From the NCBI GenBank assembly GCA_013214065.1, contig JABSPK010000004.1, positions 186,001 to 250,000 on the forward strand: a DNA stretch of 64,000 nucleotides. Reading direction: 5' to 3'. Position 1 is the first letter of the stretch, and each line of letters begins with the position of its first letter. Under the pieces are notes generated by a model, which saw only the letters and a list, made by a program, of their open reading frames with translations, made no database searches and had not been told where the DNA came from. The translations under genes and the position numbers were made by a program. Source of the DNA: Flavobacteriaceae bacterium. GTDB taxonomy: Bacteria; Bacteroidota; Bacteroidia; Flavobacteriales; Flavobacteriaceae. Below, one piece after another: positions 6,700 to 15,537 of the stretch.

Positions 6700-9021
6700 G
6701 TGAAACGACTGCTGGTTCTCTTTCTCTTGTGTTCATTACAACTCACAGCACAGCATGCTGCCCGACTATCGGGTAGGGTCATCGATACCCAAGGAATACC
6801 GATTGCCATAGGTGACGCCTTGCTTTTCGACCAAGACCAAGAGCGACTCCTCCAATATTCCACCGTAGTCAATGGCGCTTTCAGTTTGGATGGGGTTGCC
6901 TTTGGGGCGTATGTCTTGAAGATTTCAGGATTGGGCTACGCAACCTTCGAAACACCGATTACTATCAAAGAGGATCGCTTTTTGACCGTGACCTTACAGG
7001 AGGATATTACGGAATTGGATGGGGTTTCGGTCATCGCTGCAAAGAACCCCATCTCCTATGCATCCGGAAATGTGAAGGTCGATGTTACCAATCCGTACTT
7101 TAATACCATCTCAGACCCTGTTGAATTGATGGCCCGGATACCGACCGTTCAATTGGCCACCGATCGTGAATCGTTTACCTTATTGGGAAAGGGGACACCG
7201 TTGATTTATTTATCCGGGCAACGGATCAGTATGGAAGAATTCTTGAACTTGCTGGTCACCGCTATCCAATCCATTGAACTGATCAACAGTCCATCCGCGA
7301 AATATGAGGCCGATGGGCGTGCCGTGGTCAAAGTAACTTTATCGCGGCAGCAGAACCTGGGTATGCAGGGTAGTATTCAAGAAACCGTTTCCTTCAAACG
7401 GAATTTCAATAATTACCTGGCGTCGAACCTCACCTATGCCAATGATAAACTGACGCTAAGGGGCAATTTGGCCTATAACAAACTCCAACAATGGGAGAGC
7501 AACAGTTTCCTTTTTGAAATCCCGGAACGGGAGCTTGTGGTCGACTATGCAGTACGTATCCCGAAAAACCAACGTGTACAATGGAATGGTGGATTCGGGG
7601 CTTACTACCAATGGAACGAAACCGATTATATTTCATTGAACAGTTCGGTGCGCTTGCAGACCGATGAAGCCCCATTCGATACGGAGACCTCGATCAATGA
7701 TCGGGGAGACCTATCCAATGTGTTGACCGATACCCGTAACGACAATCGAAAAGACTACTATAGCGGTTCGGTAAATTTCAACAAAAAAGGGTCGGGGGGA
7801 CTCGAATACTTCGCTGGTTTGCAGTATTCCGGCTTTCGGCAAGAACTGGAGACCGAAATTGATAATGTCGAGCAAGGGCAGACCACTGCCGAAGGGCAGT
7901 TTCGGGAACAGGAGTATGCAATCAATGCTTTCGGATTTCGAATAGATCTTTCGAAAACATTCCATGAAAACTTCAAATGGGAGGCCGGTATCAATGCCAG
8001 TAGGGCCAAAGCGGAAGCTTTCACCCAAATTAGCGAAGGAATCGACATAATGGATCCTATAGATTTCGCTTATGACGAAGCCCTTTGGGCTGGATATGCC
8101 TCCGTATCGGGTAAATCCAAGCCCAAAATCGATTTCGAATTAGGGCTGCGGATCGAACACAATGAGGTCGATGGGGTCTTGGCTTCGGAAACATCGCCGC
8201 TAATCGCTAGGGAGAACACCAATCTATTTCCAAAAGCCAAATTCAATATGACTTTGGATAGTACCCAGACGCTGAACCTCAGCTACGCCCGAACCATCCA
8301 ACGCCCGGATTTTTCAAGATCCAGTTCCATCACCGTTTTTATCAATCCGTTTCTCGAGGGTACGGGTAACGTCAATTTAAGACCGACCTTGACCGATGAG
8401 GTTTCCTTGAGTTACCAAAAGGGCTCCAAAACGGTTTTCCTAAACCTCTATAAAAGTCGATACCCGACCAATTTTACCATTTCCTATGATGCTACCAATG
8501 ATATCGCCTTATTGTCCTTGGTCAATCTCGATAAGGAAATCGGAGGGTACCTCGGTCTCACCCTTCCATTCACCAAAGGGATATGGACTTCAAACAATAC
8601 CCTTACACTCAATTACAATGAAATCAAGGACGAAGGCGCGGGATTTTCATGGACAAGGCCCTTTATCTATGCTTATACCAACCACCAACTGCAAATCGCG
8701 AAAGACACCACTTTGGTCTTGGGGGCCTGGGCGATGGGGAAACGACGTGAAGGGATTTTTGAAAGAAATGGATTGGTCGTTTTCGAAGCCGCGGTCTCTA
8801 AACGCCTTTTCGAACATTGGGATCTTAGTGTGCGTTTCAACGATATCACCCGTGCGATGGACTTTGAAGAGCGCTACGCCCTGAACGGGGTCATCGCGGA
8901 TGGGGTTTACTTCGGTGACGTACGTGAAGTTGCGGTAGCCTTGAAATACCGCTTTGGGAATTCAGGCAATGCCAAATTCAAAAACCGGAACGTCGACGCC
9001 AATTCGGACCGCATAAGATGA
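6700..9021 (+). CDS. Outer-membrane beta-barrel receptor (TonB-dependent-like, OMP_b-brl_3 type)
   Basis: 773 residues from the GTG at 6700, chosen because MKRLLVLFLLCSLQLTAQ is then an exact signal peptide; a TTG at 6679 is the alternative. After the signal comes a carboxypeptidase-like regulatory domain (ARLSGRVIDTQGIPI to VTLQEDITEL), a plug-like domain (ELMARIPTVQL, YLSGQRIS, IELINSPSAKYEADG) and a long barrel with alternating aromatic strands ending near KYRFGNS. It is probably an outer-membrane receptor or transporter; the substrate is unknown. Its stop is 6 bp from the end of the convergent gldA. Confidence 0.8.
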   Translation: MKRLLVLFLLCSLQLTAQHAARLSGRVIDTQGIPIAIGDALLFDQDQERLLQYSTVVNGAFSLDGVAFGAYVLKISGLGYATFETPITIKEDRFLTVTLQEDITELDGVSVIAAKNPISYASGNVKVDVTNPYFNTISDPVELMARIPTVQLATDRESFTLLGKGTPLIYLSGQRISMEEFLNLLVTAIQSIELINSPSAKYEADGRAVVKVTLSRQQNLGMQGSIQETVSFKRNFNNYLASNLTYANDKLTLRGNLAYNKLQQWESNSFLFEIPERELVVDYAVRIPKNQRVQWNGGFGAYYQWNETDYISLNSSVRLQTDEAPFDTETSINDRGDLSNVLTDTRNDNRKDYYSGSVNFNKKGSGGLEYFAGLQYSGFRQELETEIDNVEQGQTTAEGQFREQEYAINAFGFRIDLSKTFHENFKWEAGINASRAKAEAFTQISEGIDIMDPIDFAYDEALWAGYASVSGKSKPKIDFELGLRIEHNEVDGVLASETSPLIARENTNLFPKAKFNMTLDSTQTLNLSYARTIQRPDFSRSSSITVFINPFLEGTGNVNLRPTLTDEVSLSYQKGSKTVFLNLYKSRYPTNFTISYDATNDIALLSLVNLDKEIGGYLGLTLPFTKGIWTSNNTLTLNYNEIKDEGAGFSWTRPFIYAYTNHQLQIAKDTTLVLGAWAMGKRREGIFERNGLVVFEAAVSKRLFEHWDLSVRFNDITRAMDFEERYALNGVIADGVYFGDVREVAVALKYRFGNSGNAKFKNRNVDANSDRIR

Positions 9022-9027
9022 TTCGGA

Positions 9028-9924
9028 TCAAGAAGCGGTCAATTCGGTGAAAAGTGTTTCGAGGTTTTTGTTCTTTCGACTCAATTGCAAGGTTTTTAGC
9101 TGGTTGTCATGGGCGAAATCGAATACGGCCGGGCGCATGTCGGTGTCGGTATCGAATTCGATTTCATAGACGAAACCACCTGTGTTTTTCACCTGCTTTA
9201 CATGCCCAAGTTGTTTGAGCAACACTTCTTCGACGCGATAATCAAATTCGACTTCGATGATTTGCGAGGTCGCCTCACGTAAGGCTTCGATTTTTTTATC
9301 GGCAACGATTTCCCCTTTGTTGATGATGATGACCCGATCGCATACGGCCTCGACTTCTTTCATGATATGGGTCGAAAGTAAAATGGTCTTGTGTCGCCCA
9401 ATTTCTTGGATCAGCTTGCGGATTTCGATCAGTTGGTTGGGATCGAGCCCGGTCGTGGGTTCATCCAAGATGAGTACTTCGGGATCGTGTAATAGGGCAG
9501 CGGCCAAACCCACCCTTTGGCGATAGCCTTTCGAAAGCTGTCCGATTTTTTTATGGGCTTCTTGGCCTAGTCCCGTTTTTTCGATGGCTTCGGCTATCGT
9601 AGCCTTATCGACCCCGTAAACCTTCGCATTGAACGCTAAATATTCCTTGACGTACATGTCGAGATAGAGCGGGTTGTGTTCTGGAAGGTACCCGATACTG
9701 CGCTGAACCGATTTTGGGGTTTGTAAAACGTCGAACCCGTTTACTTGCGCATCACCTTCATCGGCACTGTAATAGGTGGTCAGGATCCTCATCAAGGTCG
9801 ATTTGCCAGCGCCATTGGGTCCTAAAAAACCAACGATTTCCCCTTTTTCAATGGTGAAGGAAACCGATTTGAGTGCTTGTTGCTCGCCAAAGGATTTCGA
9901 GATGTTCGAAACGGATATCGACAT
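9028..9924 (-). CDS. gldA: Gliding motility ABC transporter ATPase GldA
   Basis: 298 residues. Walker A is GPNGAGKST (about 35-43), the ABC signature is LSKGYRQRVGLAAALLHDPE, Walker B is VLILDEPTTGLD and the H-loop is STHIM. The C-terminal extension (about 215-298) matches that of GldA. Family knowledge: GldA with GldF and GldG forms the ABC complex required for gliding in Flavobacterium johnsoniae. gldF and gldG are not adjacent here. A perfect -7 box lies 17 bases upstream of the ATG. gldB and gldC are elsewhere in the window. Confidence 0.92.
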   Translation of the reverse strand: MSISVSNISKSFGEQQALKSVSFTIEKGEIVGFLGPNGAGKSTLMRILTTYYSADEGDAQVNGFDVLQTPKSVQRSIGYLPEHNPLYLDMYVKEYLAFNAKVYGVDKATIAEAIEKTGLGQEAHKKIGQLSKGYRQRVGLAAALLHDPEVLILDEPTTGLDPNQLIEIRKLIQEIGRHKTILLSTHIMKEVEAVCDRVIIINKGEIVADKKIEALREATSQIIEVEFDYRVEEVLLKQLGHVKQVKNTGGFVYEIEFDTDTDMRPAVFDFAHDNQLKTLQLSRKNKNLETLFTELTAS

Positions 9925-9941
9925 GGGAGTGGTTTTGATTT

Positions 9942-9949
9942 CAAAAATA
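9942..9949 (-). promoter_or_regulatory. -7 element TATTTTTG of gldA
   Basis: An exact TAnnTTTG match on the minus strand, 17 bases before the gldA ATG at 9924. The rest of the roughly 305-bp gap to pheA holds the aromatic leader described next. Confidence 0.55.
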
Positions 9950-10055
9950 CACTTTCCATTCCATTTCGATATTCTGAATTCTTGGCGGATTCGCGAGCGG
10001 AATATTTACCGAAATCCCTGATTTGCCTAAAAATCCAAAAAATTCCGGGCATTGC

Positions 10056-10084
10056 TTTGAATTCTCGAAGGAATGGATAATCTT
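10056..10084 (+). promoter_or_regulatory. Possible promoter of the aromatic operon
   Basis: TTTG at 10056-10059 and TAATCTTA at 10077-10084 are spaced 17 bp, close to the -33/-7 arrangement. The -7 element matches only 6 of 8 positions. It is the best candidate upstream of the leader-peptide ATG at 10103. Confidence 0.3.
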
Positions 10085-10102
10085 AGCCGGGAATTACGGA
10101 TT

Positions 10103-10171
10103 ATGAACCATACTTATTTCTGGACCGGCTTTTATTTTTACTTCTTTGAGGGAGGTAAGGGGCTGTGCTAG
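10103..10171 (+). CDS. Aromatic leader peptide of the pheA attenuator
   Basis: A 22-codon frame that begins MNHTYFWTGFYFYFF, continues EGGKGLC and ends at TAG 10169-10171. Nine of its 22 residues are aromatic (5 Phe, 3 Tyr, 1 Trp), with the block FYFYFF read consecutively. It lies 58 bases before the pheA ATG, just upstream of a strong terminator hairpin. This is the classical layout of a ribosome-mediated attenuator: stalling at Phe/Tyr codons when those charged tRNAs run short would leave bases 10159-10164 free to form the antiterminator. There is no Shine-Dalgarno sequence, as usual here. Confidence 0.82.
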   Translation: MNHTYFWTGFYFYFFEGGKGLC

Positions 10172-10227
10172 TATAAGATAACGATACAACACTGAAAGTC
10201 CCGAAATCATTCGGGGCTTTTTTTTTT
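10159..10227 (+). terminator. Attenuator: terminator hairpin with competing antiterminator
   Basis: The terminator stem is AGTCCCGAA (10197-10205), loop ATCA, TTCGGGGCT (10210-10218) with one G-U pair, then ten T (10218-10227); pheA starts 2 bases later. GGGGCT at 10159-10164, inside the last leader codons, can pair with AGTCCC at 10197-10202 and would break the terminator. A ribosome reaching the TAG at 10169 covers GGGGCT and lets the terminator form; one stalled in the aromatic block leaves it free. The pairings are read from the sequence and the mechanism is inferred. Confidence 0.8.
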
Positions 10228-10229
10228 GA

Positions 10230-11057
10230 ATGAAACCGAAAATCGCCATACAAGGAGTAAAAGGAAGCAACCACCACCAGGTCGCCCTCGATTATTTTGG
10301 TCAAGACATAGCCTTGGTCGAGTGCCTTTCTTTTGATGCTTTGGTGCAACACCTTCTTGAAGGTACCGCCGATCAAGGGGTGATGGCCCTTGAGAACTCC
10401 ATTGCCGGTTCCATTATCCCGAATTACAACCTGATCTATCATAACGATTTACACATTATCGGGGAGTACTATTTGGGTATCCACCATAACCTCATGGTAC
10501 TGAAAGGCCAAACGATGGCCGATATCGAGGAAGTGCGTACCCACCCCATGGCATTGTTGCAATGCAAGCAGTATCTAAAACAATACCCGCAATTGAAACT
10601 GGTTGAGGACGTTGACACGGCCGAAACCGCGCGTCAGATCCAAAAGTCCCAGCTGGGGCATGTGGCTGCCATTGCCCCGAAGGTCGCTGCTGAATTATAT
10701 GGGTTGGACGTCATTGCGGCAGACATTCAAACGATCAAAAACAATGCGACCCGATTCATCGTATTAAAACGACAGAACAAGGTCCTTCCAAAAGAGGCGA
10801 TCAACAAAGCCTCTTTACGTTTCATAACCGACCACAAAAGGGGAAGCCTTGCCACGGTGCTCAATGTGATGAGCGATTGCAATCTCAACTTGACCAAGAT
10901 ACAATCGCTACCGGTTATCGAAACACCATGGAAATATGCGTTTTTCGTTGATGTGACCTTCGATGACTACGCCTCGTTTGAAAAATCAAAAGCCCTACTC
11001 GAAATCATGTCGGAAGACTTTCGGGTCTTGGGGGAATATCAGAATGCCTTGAAATGA
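10230..11057 (+). CDS. pheA: Prephenate dehydratase
   Basis: 275 residues. It converts prephenate to phenylpyruvate in phenylalanine synthesis. The catalytic domain runs from about 3 to 180, with ALENSIAGSI and the family motif NATRF (TRF, about 171-173). A C-terminal ACT domain (about 195-270) has GSLATVLNVM and LTKIQSLPV, so it is probably inhibited by phenylalanine. There is no fused chorismate mutase; that activity is on the last gene of the operon. It starts 2 bases after the U-tract of the attenuator and overlaps the aminotransferase by 4 bases. Confidence 0.95.
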   Translation: MKPKIAIQGVKGSNHHQVALDYFGQDIALVECLSFDALVQHLLEGTADQGVMALENSIAGSIIPNYNLIYHNDLHIIGEYYLGIHHNLMVLKGQTMADIEEVRTHPMALLQCKQYLKQYPQLKLVEDVDTAETARQIQKSQLGHVAAIAPKVAAELYGLDVIAADIQTIKNNATRFIVLKRQNKVLPKEAINKASLRFITDHKRGSLATVLNVMSDCNLNLTKIQSLPVIETPWKYAFFVDVTFDDYASFEKSKALLEIMSEDFRVLGEYQNALK

Positions 11058-12196
11058 AAACAGCGAACCGGTTACATAGCGTTCAAGAGTACTATTTCTC
11101 CAAAAAATTGCGAGAGGTCCGCGGATTAGTTGCTGCAGGTCGATCGATCATCAATATGGGGATCGGCTCTCCTGACCTCGCCCCATCTGAAGCGGTGATT
11201 GAGGCAATAAGCTCCGCATTGACGGATCAAGGGGCCCATCAGTACCAAAGTTATCAAGGATTGCCGGCTTTACGCGCTGCCATGGCCGAATTCTATGCCG
11301 ATAAATTCGGGGTACGACTCGATGCCGATAAGGAGATTTTACCCCTTATGGGTTCTAAAGAAGGGATCATGCATATCAGCATGGCGTTTTTAAACCCCGG
11401 TGATGAAGTACTTTTACCGAACCCCGGCTATCCGACCTATGCCGCGGTCACCCGATTGGTAGAGGCCGCACCCCGGTTTTACGACCTAAAGGCCGCAAAC
11501 GGGTGGTTTCCTGATCTGGAGGCTTTGGCGACACAAAACCTTTCAAAAGTGAAATTGATGTGGTGCAGCTATCCGCATATGCCCACAGGGGCCACGGCCG
11601 AAAACGAACAGTTCGAAGCCCTGGTGGCTTTTGCCAAATCACACGACATCCTTTTGATTAATGACAATCCGTATAGTTTCGTTCTGAATCCCAGTGCTAA
11701 AAGTATTTTGGCAGTGCCTGGTGCCGCAGGACAGGTATTGGAATTGAATAGCCTGAGCAAAACCTTCAACATGGCCGGATGGCGTGTGGGGATGCTTATG
11801 GGGGACCAAGAACATATCAATGCGGTTTTAAAAGTAAAGAGTAACATGGACTCGGGAATGTTCTATGGCATCCAAAAGGGGGCGATAGCCGCCCTTGAAA
11901 GCGGTCAGGAATGGTTCGAAGCGCTAGATGACGTCTATTCGCGAAGAAGGAGCGCGATCTATGAATTGGTCGAAGCCTTGGGCTGCTCATACGACCCTGG
12001 GGCAGTGGGGATGTTCGTTTGGGCCAAGTTACCGGAAGGCGCCAAAAAAGCCGAGACTTATATTGACGAGCTGCTCTATGATAAGAATATTTTCGTAGCA
12101 CCGGGAACGATTTTCGGAAGCAATGGGGAAGGCTATATCAGATTCTCCTTATGTGTCACCGAAGAAAAGATAAAAGAGGCGATAGCCCGATTATAG
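11054..12196 (+). CDS. Class I/II PLP-dependent aminotransferase, probably aromatic
   Basis: 380 residues. The fold-type I aminotransferase motifs are present: NMGIGSPDLAPS, YQSYQGLPALRAAMAEFY, NPGYPTYAA, INDNPYSF, and SLSKTFNMAGWRVG, in which the Lys binds PLP. Its place between pheA and tyrA, overlapping pheA by ATGA and one base from tyrA, points to the transamination of phenylpyruvate and 4-hydroxyphenylpyruvate to Phe and Tyr. By sequence alone it could also serve other amino donors such as aspartate. Confidence 0.88.
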   Translation: MKTANRLHSVQEYYFSKKLREVRGLVAAGRSIINMGIGSPDLAPSEAVIEAISSALTDQGAHQYQSYQGLPALRAAMAEFYADKFGVRLDADKEILPLMGSKEGIMHISMAFLNPGDEVLLPNPGYPTYAAVTRLVEAAPRFYDLKAANGWFPDLEALATQNLSKVKLMWCSYPHMPTGATAENEQFEALVAFAKSHDILLINDNPYSFVLNPSAKSILAVPGAAGQVLELNSLSKTFNMAGWRVGMLMGDQEHINAVLKVKSNMDSGMFYGIQKGAIAALESGQEWFEALDDVYSRRRSAIYELVEALGCSYDPGAVGMFVWAKLPEGAKKAETYIDELLYDKNIFVAPGTIFGSNGEGYIRFSLCVTEEKIKEAIARL

Positions 12197-12197
12197 T

Positions 12198-13067
12198 ATG
12201 GAAAATGTAGTGATCATCGGAGTTGGCCTAATCGGCGGTTCTTTTGCCAAGGGAATCAAGCGACTGCACCCTGCGGTTTCGATCCAGGGGGCCGATGCCA
12301 ATGCCCGACATTTGGAAGAAGCCCTCGCACAGGGCCTCATCGATGACAAGGCCGATACGGATGCCCTGAAAAAAGCCGATATGGTACTCCTTGCGATTCC
12401 GGTCGATGCCTTGGTCAGTGAATTGCCCAAAGTGTTGGATGCCGTCAACGATAGTTGTGTGGTCGTAGATGCAGGTTCGACTAAGGCCCTGATCTGCGAA
12501 ACGGTAGCCGATCATCCAAAACGTCGCAACTACTTGTCGTGCCATCCGATCGCTGGAACCGAATTCTCAGGTCCTTCGGCTGCCTTTGATGGCTTGTACG
12601 ATGGTAAGACGAACATTATTTGCGAGGTTGAAATGACCGCGTTTCAATTACAGGAACGGGCTTTGAAACTGTTTCAAGACCTGGGCATGCGCATCCGGTA
12701 TATGAACCCCGATGCCCATGACAAGCATATCGCCTACGTGTCGCACTTGTCGCACATCAGTTCCTTTATGTTGGGCAAGACCGTCATTGAAAAGGAAAAA
12801 AACGAACGCGATATCTTCGATATGGCAGGGAGTGGTTTTGAAAGTACCGTAAGGCTGGCCAAAAGTTCACCGGATATGTGGACACCGATTTTCGAACAGA
12901 ACAAGGCCAATGTTATCGAGACCTTGGACGAATACATACAAAATCTGGAAGCCTTTAAAGCGCTGATGCAATCAGGTGATTTCAAGGCGATCTACGATGA
13001 AATGAACAATACGAATCGAATAAAACAAATCTTAAAAGGAATACCCCTTACTAAAACAGCAGATTGA
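12198..13067 (+). CDS. tyrA: Prephenate dehydrogenase
   Basis: 289 residues. An N-terminal Rossmann domain has VIIGVGLIGGSFAKGI for NAD(P) binding. A helical domain with CHPIAGTEFSGP and HDKHIAYVSHLSHISSFML carries the prephenate-binding histidines. It oxidatively decarboxylates prephenate to 4-hydroxyphenylpyruvate for tyrosine. There is no C-terminal ACT domain, so feedback control may come from the attenuator or another enzyme. Its TGA overlaps the start region of the next gene. Confidence 0.93.
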   Translation: MENVVIIGVGLIGGSFAKGIKRLHPAVSIQGADANARHLEEALAQGLIDDKADTDALKKADMVLLAIPVDALVSELPKVLDAVNDSCVVVDAGSTKALICETVADHPKRRNYLSCHPIAGTEFSGPSAAFDGLYDGKTNIICEVEMTAFQLQERALKLFQDLGMRIRYMNPDAHDKHIAYVSHLSHISSFMLGKTVIEKEKNERDIFDMAGSGFESTVRLAKSSPDMWTPIFEQNKANVIETLDEYIQNLEAFKALMQSGDFKAIYDEMNNTNRIKQILKGIPLTKTAD

Positions 13068-13069
13068 AA

Positions 13070-14152
13070 ATGGAAAATTCAAAAAACTTACGGACCTGGT
13101 TAGATGAAATGGAATTACCGCACCCGTTGGTCATTGCCGGTCCGTGCAGCGCGGAAACCGAGGAGCAGGTGTTGAAGATCGCCCACGAATTGAAAGACTC
13201 CGACGTAAGCTACTACCGCGCCGGGATATGGAAACCGCGAACAAGACCCGGTAATTTCGAAGGGGTAGGTGCCATAGGCCTTAAATGGCTGCAAAAGGTA
13301 AAGGAAGAGACCGGATTGAAAACCGCTACCGAAGTGGCGAATAAAGCCCATGTCGATTTGGCTTTGGAGCACGATGTCGACCTGCTATGGATCGGGGCCC
13401 GTTCAACGGTGAGTCCATTTATCGTACAAGAGATCGCCGATGCCTTGGAAGGTACCGATAAGGTCGTTCTGATCAAAAACCCGGTCAATCCAGATCTATC
13501 TTTATGGCTTGGGGCTGTCGAGCGATTGCATTCGGCCAATATCGAAAAACTGGGGGTCATCCACAGAGGGTTTTCAACTTATCAAAAAACGAAATACCGC
13601 AACATTCCCGAATGGCAGTTGGCAATCGAATTACAGAGCAGGTTTCCTGACTTGCCTTTGATCAATGACCCTAGCCACATCACCGGAAAACGTGATATGG
13701 TCTTCGATGTATCGCAAACCGCCCTTGATTTGAACTTTGACGGTTTGATGATCGAAACCCATAACGATCCGGATAACGCTTGGAGTGATGCCGCCCAACA
13801 GGTCACCCCAACGGTGCTAAAGCAGATGTTCAAAGACTTGAAAATGCGAAAGGAGACCGATGAAGAAGCCGAGTATAATGCCCATTTGGCCAATCTAAGA
13901 GCCCAAATCGATGTAATCGACAATAAATTGATTGAAATGATGGGGGATCGTATGAAGGTTTCCGATGGTATCGGTGCCCTAAAAAAGAAACGCAACGTAG
14001 CCGTGCTTCAAACCAACCGATGGAACGCCATCTTGGGTAAGATGATCTTGGAAGGGGAGCAATATGGGTTGAGCGAGGAGTTCGTGCTCCGCATGTTCAA
14101 GGCCATCCACCAAGAATCGATCAATCATCAAGAAAAGATCATCAATGCTTAA
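13070..14152 (+). CDS. Bifunctional DAHP synthase (type I-beta)/chorismate mutase (AroQ)
   Basis: 360 residues from the ATG at 13070; a TTG two codons earlier is possible. The DAHP synthase barrel (about 10-265) has VIAGPCSAET, YRAGIWKPRTRPGNFEG, LLWIGARST, KNPVNPD and NDPSHITGKR. The C-terminal chorismate mutase type II domain (about 270-358) has LRAQIDVIDNKLIEMM, RMKVSDGIGALKKKR and FKAIHQESI. It therefore performs the first committed step of the shikimate pathway and the branch step to prephenate. As last gene of the operon it puts the whole route under the leader attenuator. Confidence 0.93.
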   Translation: MENSKNLRTWLDEMELPHPLVIAGPCSAETEEQVLKIAHELKDSDVSYYRAGIWKPRTRPGNFEGVGAIGLKWLQKVKEETGLKTATEVANKAHVDLALEHDVDLLWIGARSTVSPFIVQEIADALEGTDKVVLIKNPVNPDLSLWLGAVERLHSANIEKLGVIHRGFSTYQKTKYRNIPEWQLAIELQSRFPDLPLINDPSHITGKRDMVFDVSQTALDLNFDGLMIETHNDPDNAWSDAAQQVTPTVLKQMFKDLKMRKETDEEAEYNAHLANLRAQIDVIDNKLIEMMGDRMKVSDGIGALKKKRNVAVLQTNRWNAILGKMILEGEQYGLSEEFVLRMFKAIHQESINHQEKIINA

Positions 14153-14176
14153 AGCCTTTCTTGCTTAAAGATTTTA

Positions 14177-14207
14177 ATGCCATTTCAAACGAAATGGCAT
14201 TTTTTTT
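14177..14207 (+). terminator. Rho-independent terminator of the aromatic operon
   Basis: A perfect 10-bp stem ATGCCATTTC/GAAATGGCAT with an AAAC loop, followed by eight T. It lies 24 bases after the DAHP synthase stop. Confidence 0.88.
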
Positions 14208-14266
14208 GATTGGTACTGTAACAAATCGAAAATCCGACAATCATTCAACAAACAAATCACTACAAC

Positions 14267-14941
14267 ATGAGAGCCATAATTACAGTTTGCTTCGTCTTAT
14301 TCGCATCAACCTTGATCGCGCAACGTACCATCGACCGTGAAGTCGGTGAATTCAATAAAATCAAAGTATTCGACCTGATCGAAGTCAATATGATCCAATC
14401 CGATGAGAATAGGATCATGATCAAAGGGAGAAATGTGGATGACATCACCTGGACGAACAAAGACGGGGTATTGAAATTGCGCATGCAATTGGACAAGAAA
14501 TTCACAGGGGAAGACACCTTTATCGAGGTGTACTATACTTCGGTCGACGTAATCGACGCCAATGAAGGCGCCCGCATTACCTGCAATGAGATGGTCGATC
14601 AAAATAAAATTGAACTCAGGGCCCAAGAAGGTGCCCAAATCCGAATCGGTATGGAAGTCGCGTTTGCCGATATCAGGGCGGTGACCGGAGGGATCATCGA
14701 AGCTTCCGGATTGGCCGAAAATCAAAACATCGTGCTAAATACCGGAGGTATTTTCGATGGCAGGGACTTGCGGAGCGCAACCTTGGAAGTAAAGATCTCA
14801 GCGGGCGGTGAGGCCGATGTGTTCGCCTCTGAAAGGGTCGATATCAATGTAAGGGCCGGTGGTGACGTTACCGTTTACGGGCAGCCCCAACAAGTGAACA
14901 AAAAGACATTCGCTGGCGGAAGGGTCCGCATAGTGGAGTAA
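14267..14941 (+). CDS. Secreted GIN-domain (DUF2807) protein
   Basis: 224 residues. The signal peptide is MRAIITVCFVLFASTLIA. The mature part is beta-rich with repeated Gly/Asp turns (VGEFNKIKVFDLIEVNM, EGAQIRIGMEVAFADIRAVTGG, SAGGEADVFASERVDI), typical of DUF2807 head-GIN proteins, which probably form a short beta-helix exported to the periplasm or surface. It is monocistronic between two terminators. The function of the family is not established. Related domains occur at 1-351 and 36051-36593. Confidence 0.8.
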   Translation: MRAIITVCFVLFASTLIAQRTIDREVGEFNKIKVFDLIEVNMIQSDENRIMIKGRNVDDITWTNKDGVLKLRMQLDKKFTGEDTFIEVYYTSVDVIDANEGARITCNEMVDQNKIELRAQEGAQIRIGMEVAFADIRAVTGGIIEASGLAENQNIVLNTGGIFDGRDLRSATLEVKISAGGEADVFASERVDINVRAGGDVTVYGQPQQVNKKTFAGGRVRIVE

Positions 14942-14958
14942 ATTGAGGTGATAAAGAA

Positions 14959-14986
14959 AAAGCCCCGGTCTTCCGGGGCTTTTTTT
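14959..14986. terminator. Bidirectional terminator between convergent genes
   Basis: A perfect 10-bp stem AAAGCCCCGG/CCGGGGCTTT with loop TCTT. There are T on the plus side and A-rich sequence on the other, so it can serve both the GIN gene and the minus-strand gene ending at 14993. Confidence 0.85.
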
Positions 14987-14992
14987 GTTGGC

Positions 14993-15433
14993 TTACTTTT
15001 TGAAAATGTATCGGGTGATGAATATCCCTTTTCCATCCCCTTTACCGCCTTCACTCTCAACGGCACTGGTGACGAAAACCAATTCCCATCCATTGGTGAC
15101 CATGTCATTGATCATCGAAGTGATCAGGGCATCATTGGCCGCGATGTTCTGGAAACGGATGCCTCCTAGATTGTAGAAGTTCAACAATTTGGTCTCCTCG
15201 AAGTTCTTAACACGGATCTCACCCCTTTTCGATTTGTTACGGGTGTTGTCTTCTTCGGTCTGTACACTGGTGTATTCCCGATAATCCTTGTCTTCCAAGG
15301 CATTGATGATACGCGATCTTCCCAATCCGTTGGGTACGATCGATTCCACACTGGTAATGACCTTGAATTCTTGGGCTTCAACGCCGAAAGATGCGACAAG
15401 TGCCAAAACGACAAGTGATACGATTTTTTTCAT
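14993..15433 (-). CDS. Secreted protein of unknown function
   Basis: 146 residues. The signal peptide is MKKIVSLVVLALVASFGVEA. The mature part has an N-terminal half with a charged, Arg-rich patch (SKRGEIRVKN) and a C-terminal half with a DUF4177-like feel (MINDMVTNGWELVFVTSAVES and a final ITRYIFKK). I do not recognise a named family with confidence. It is transcribed alone, convergent with the GIN gene. Confidence 0.7.
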   Translation of the reverse strand: MKKIVSLVVLALVASFGVEAQEFKVITSVESIVPNGLGRSRIINALEDKDYREYTSVQTEEDNTRNKSKRGEIRVKNFEETKLLNFYNLGGIRFQNIAANDALITSMINDMVTNGWELVFVTSAVESEGGKGDGKGIFITRYIFKK

Positions 15434-15537
15434 GGTTGCTTATGTTTTATGAATTTGAATCCAATGTTAACAGGATTTTGTAAGAAAAGAAAATTGTTTC
15501 TTTGTTATTGTATAAATTGTTATCAACAAGCTATTTA

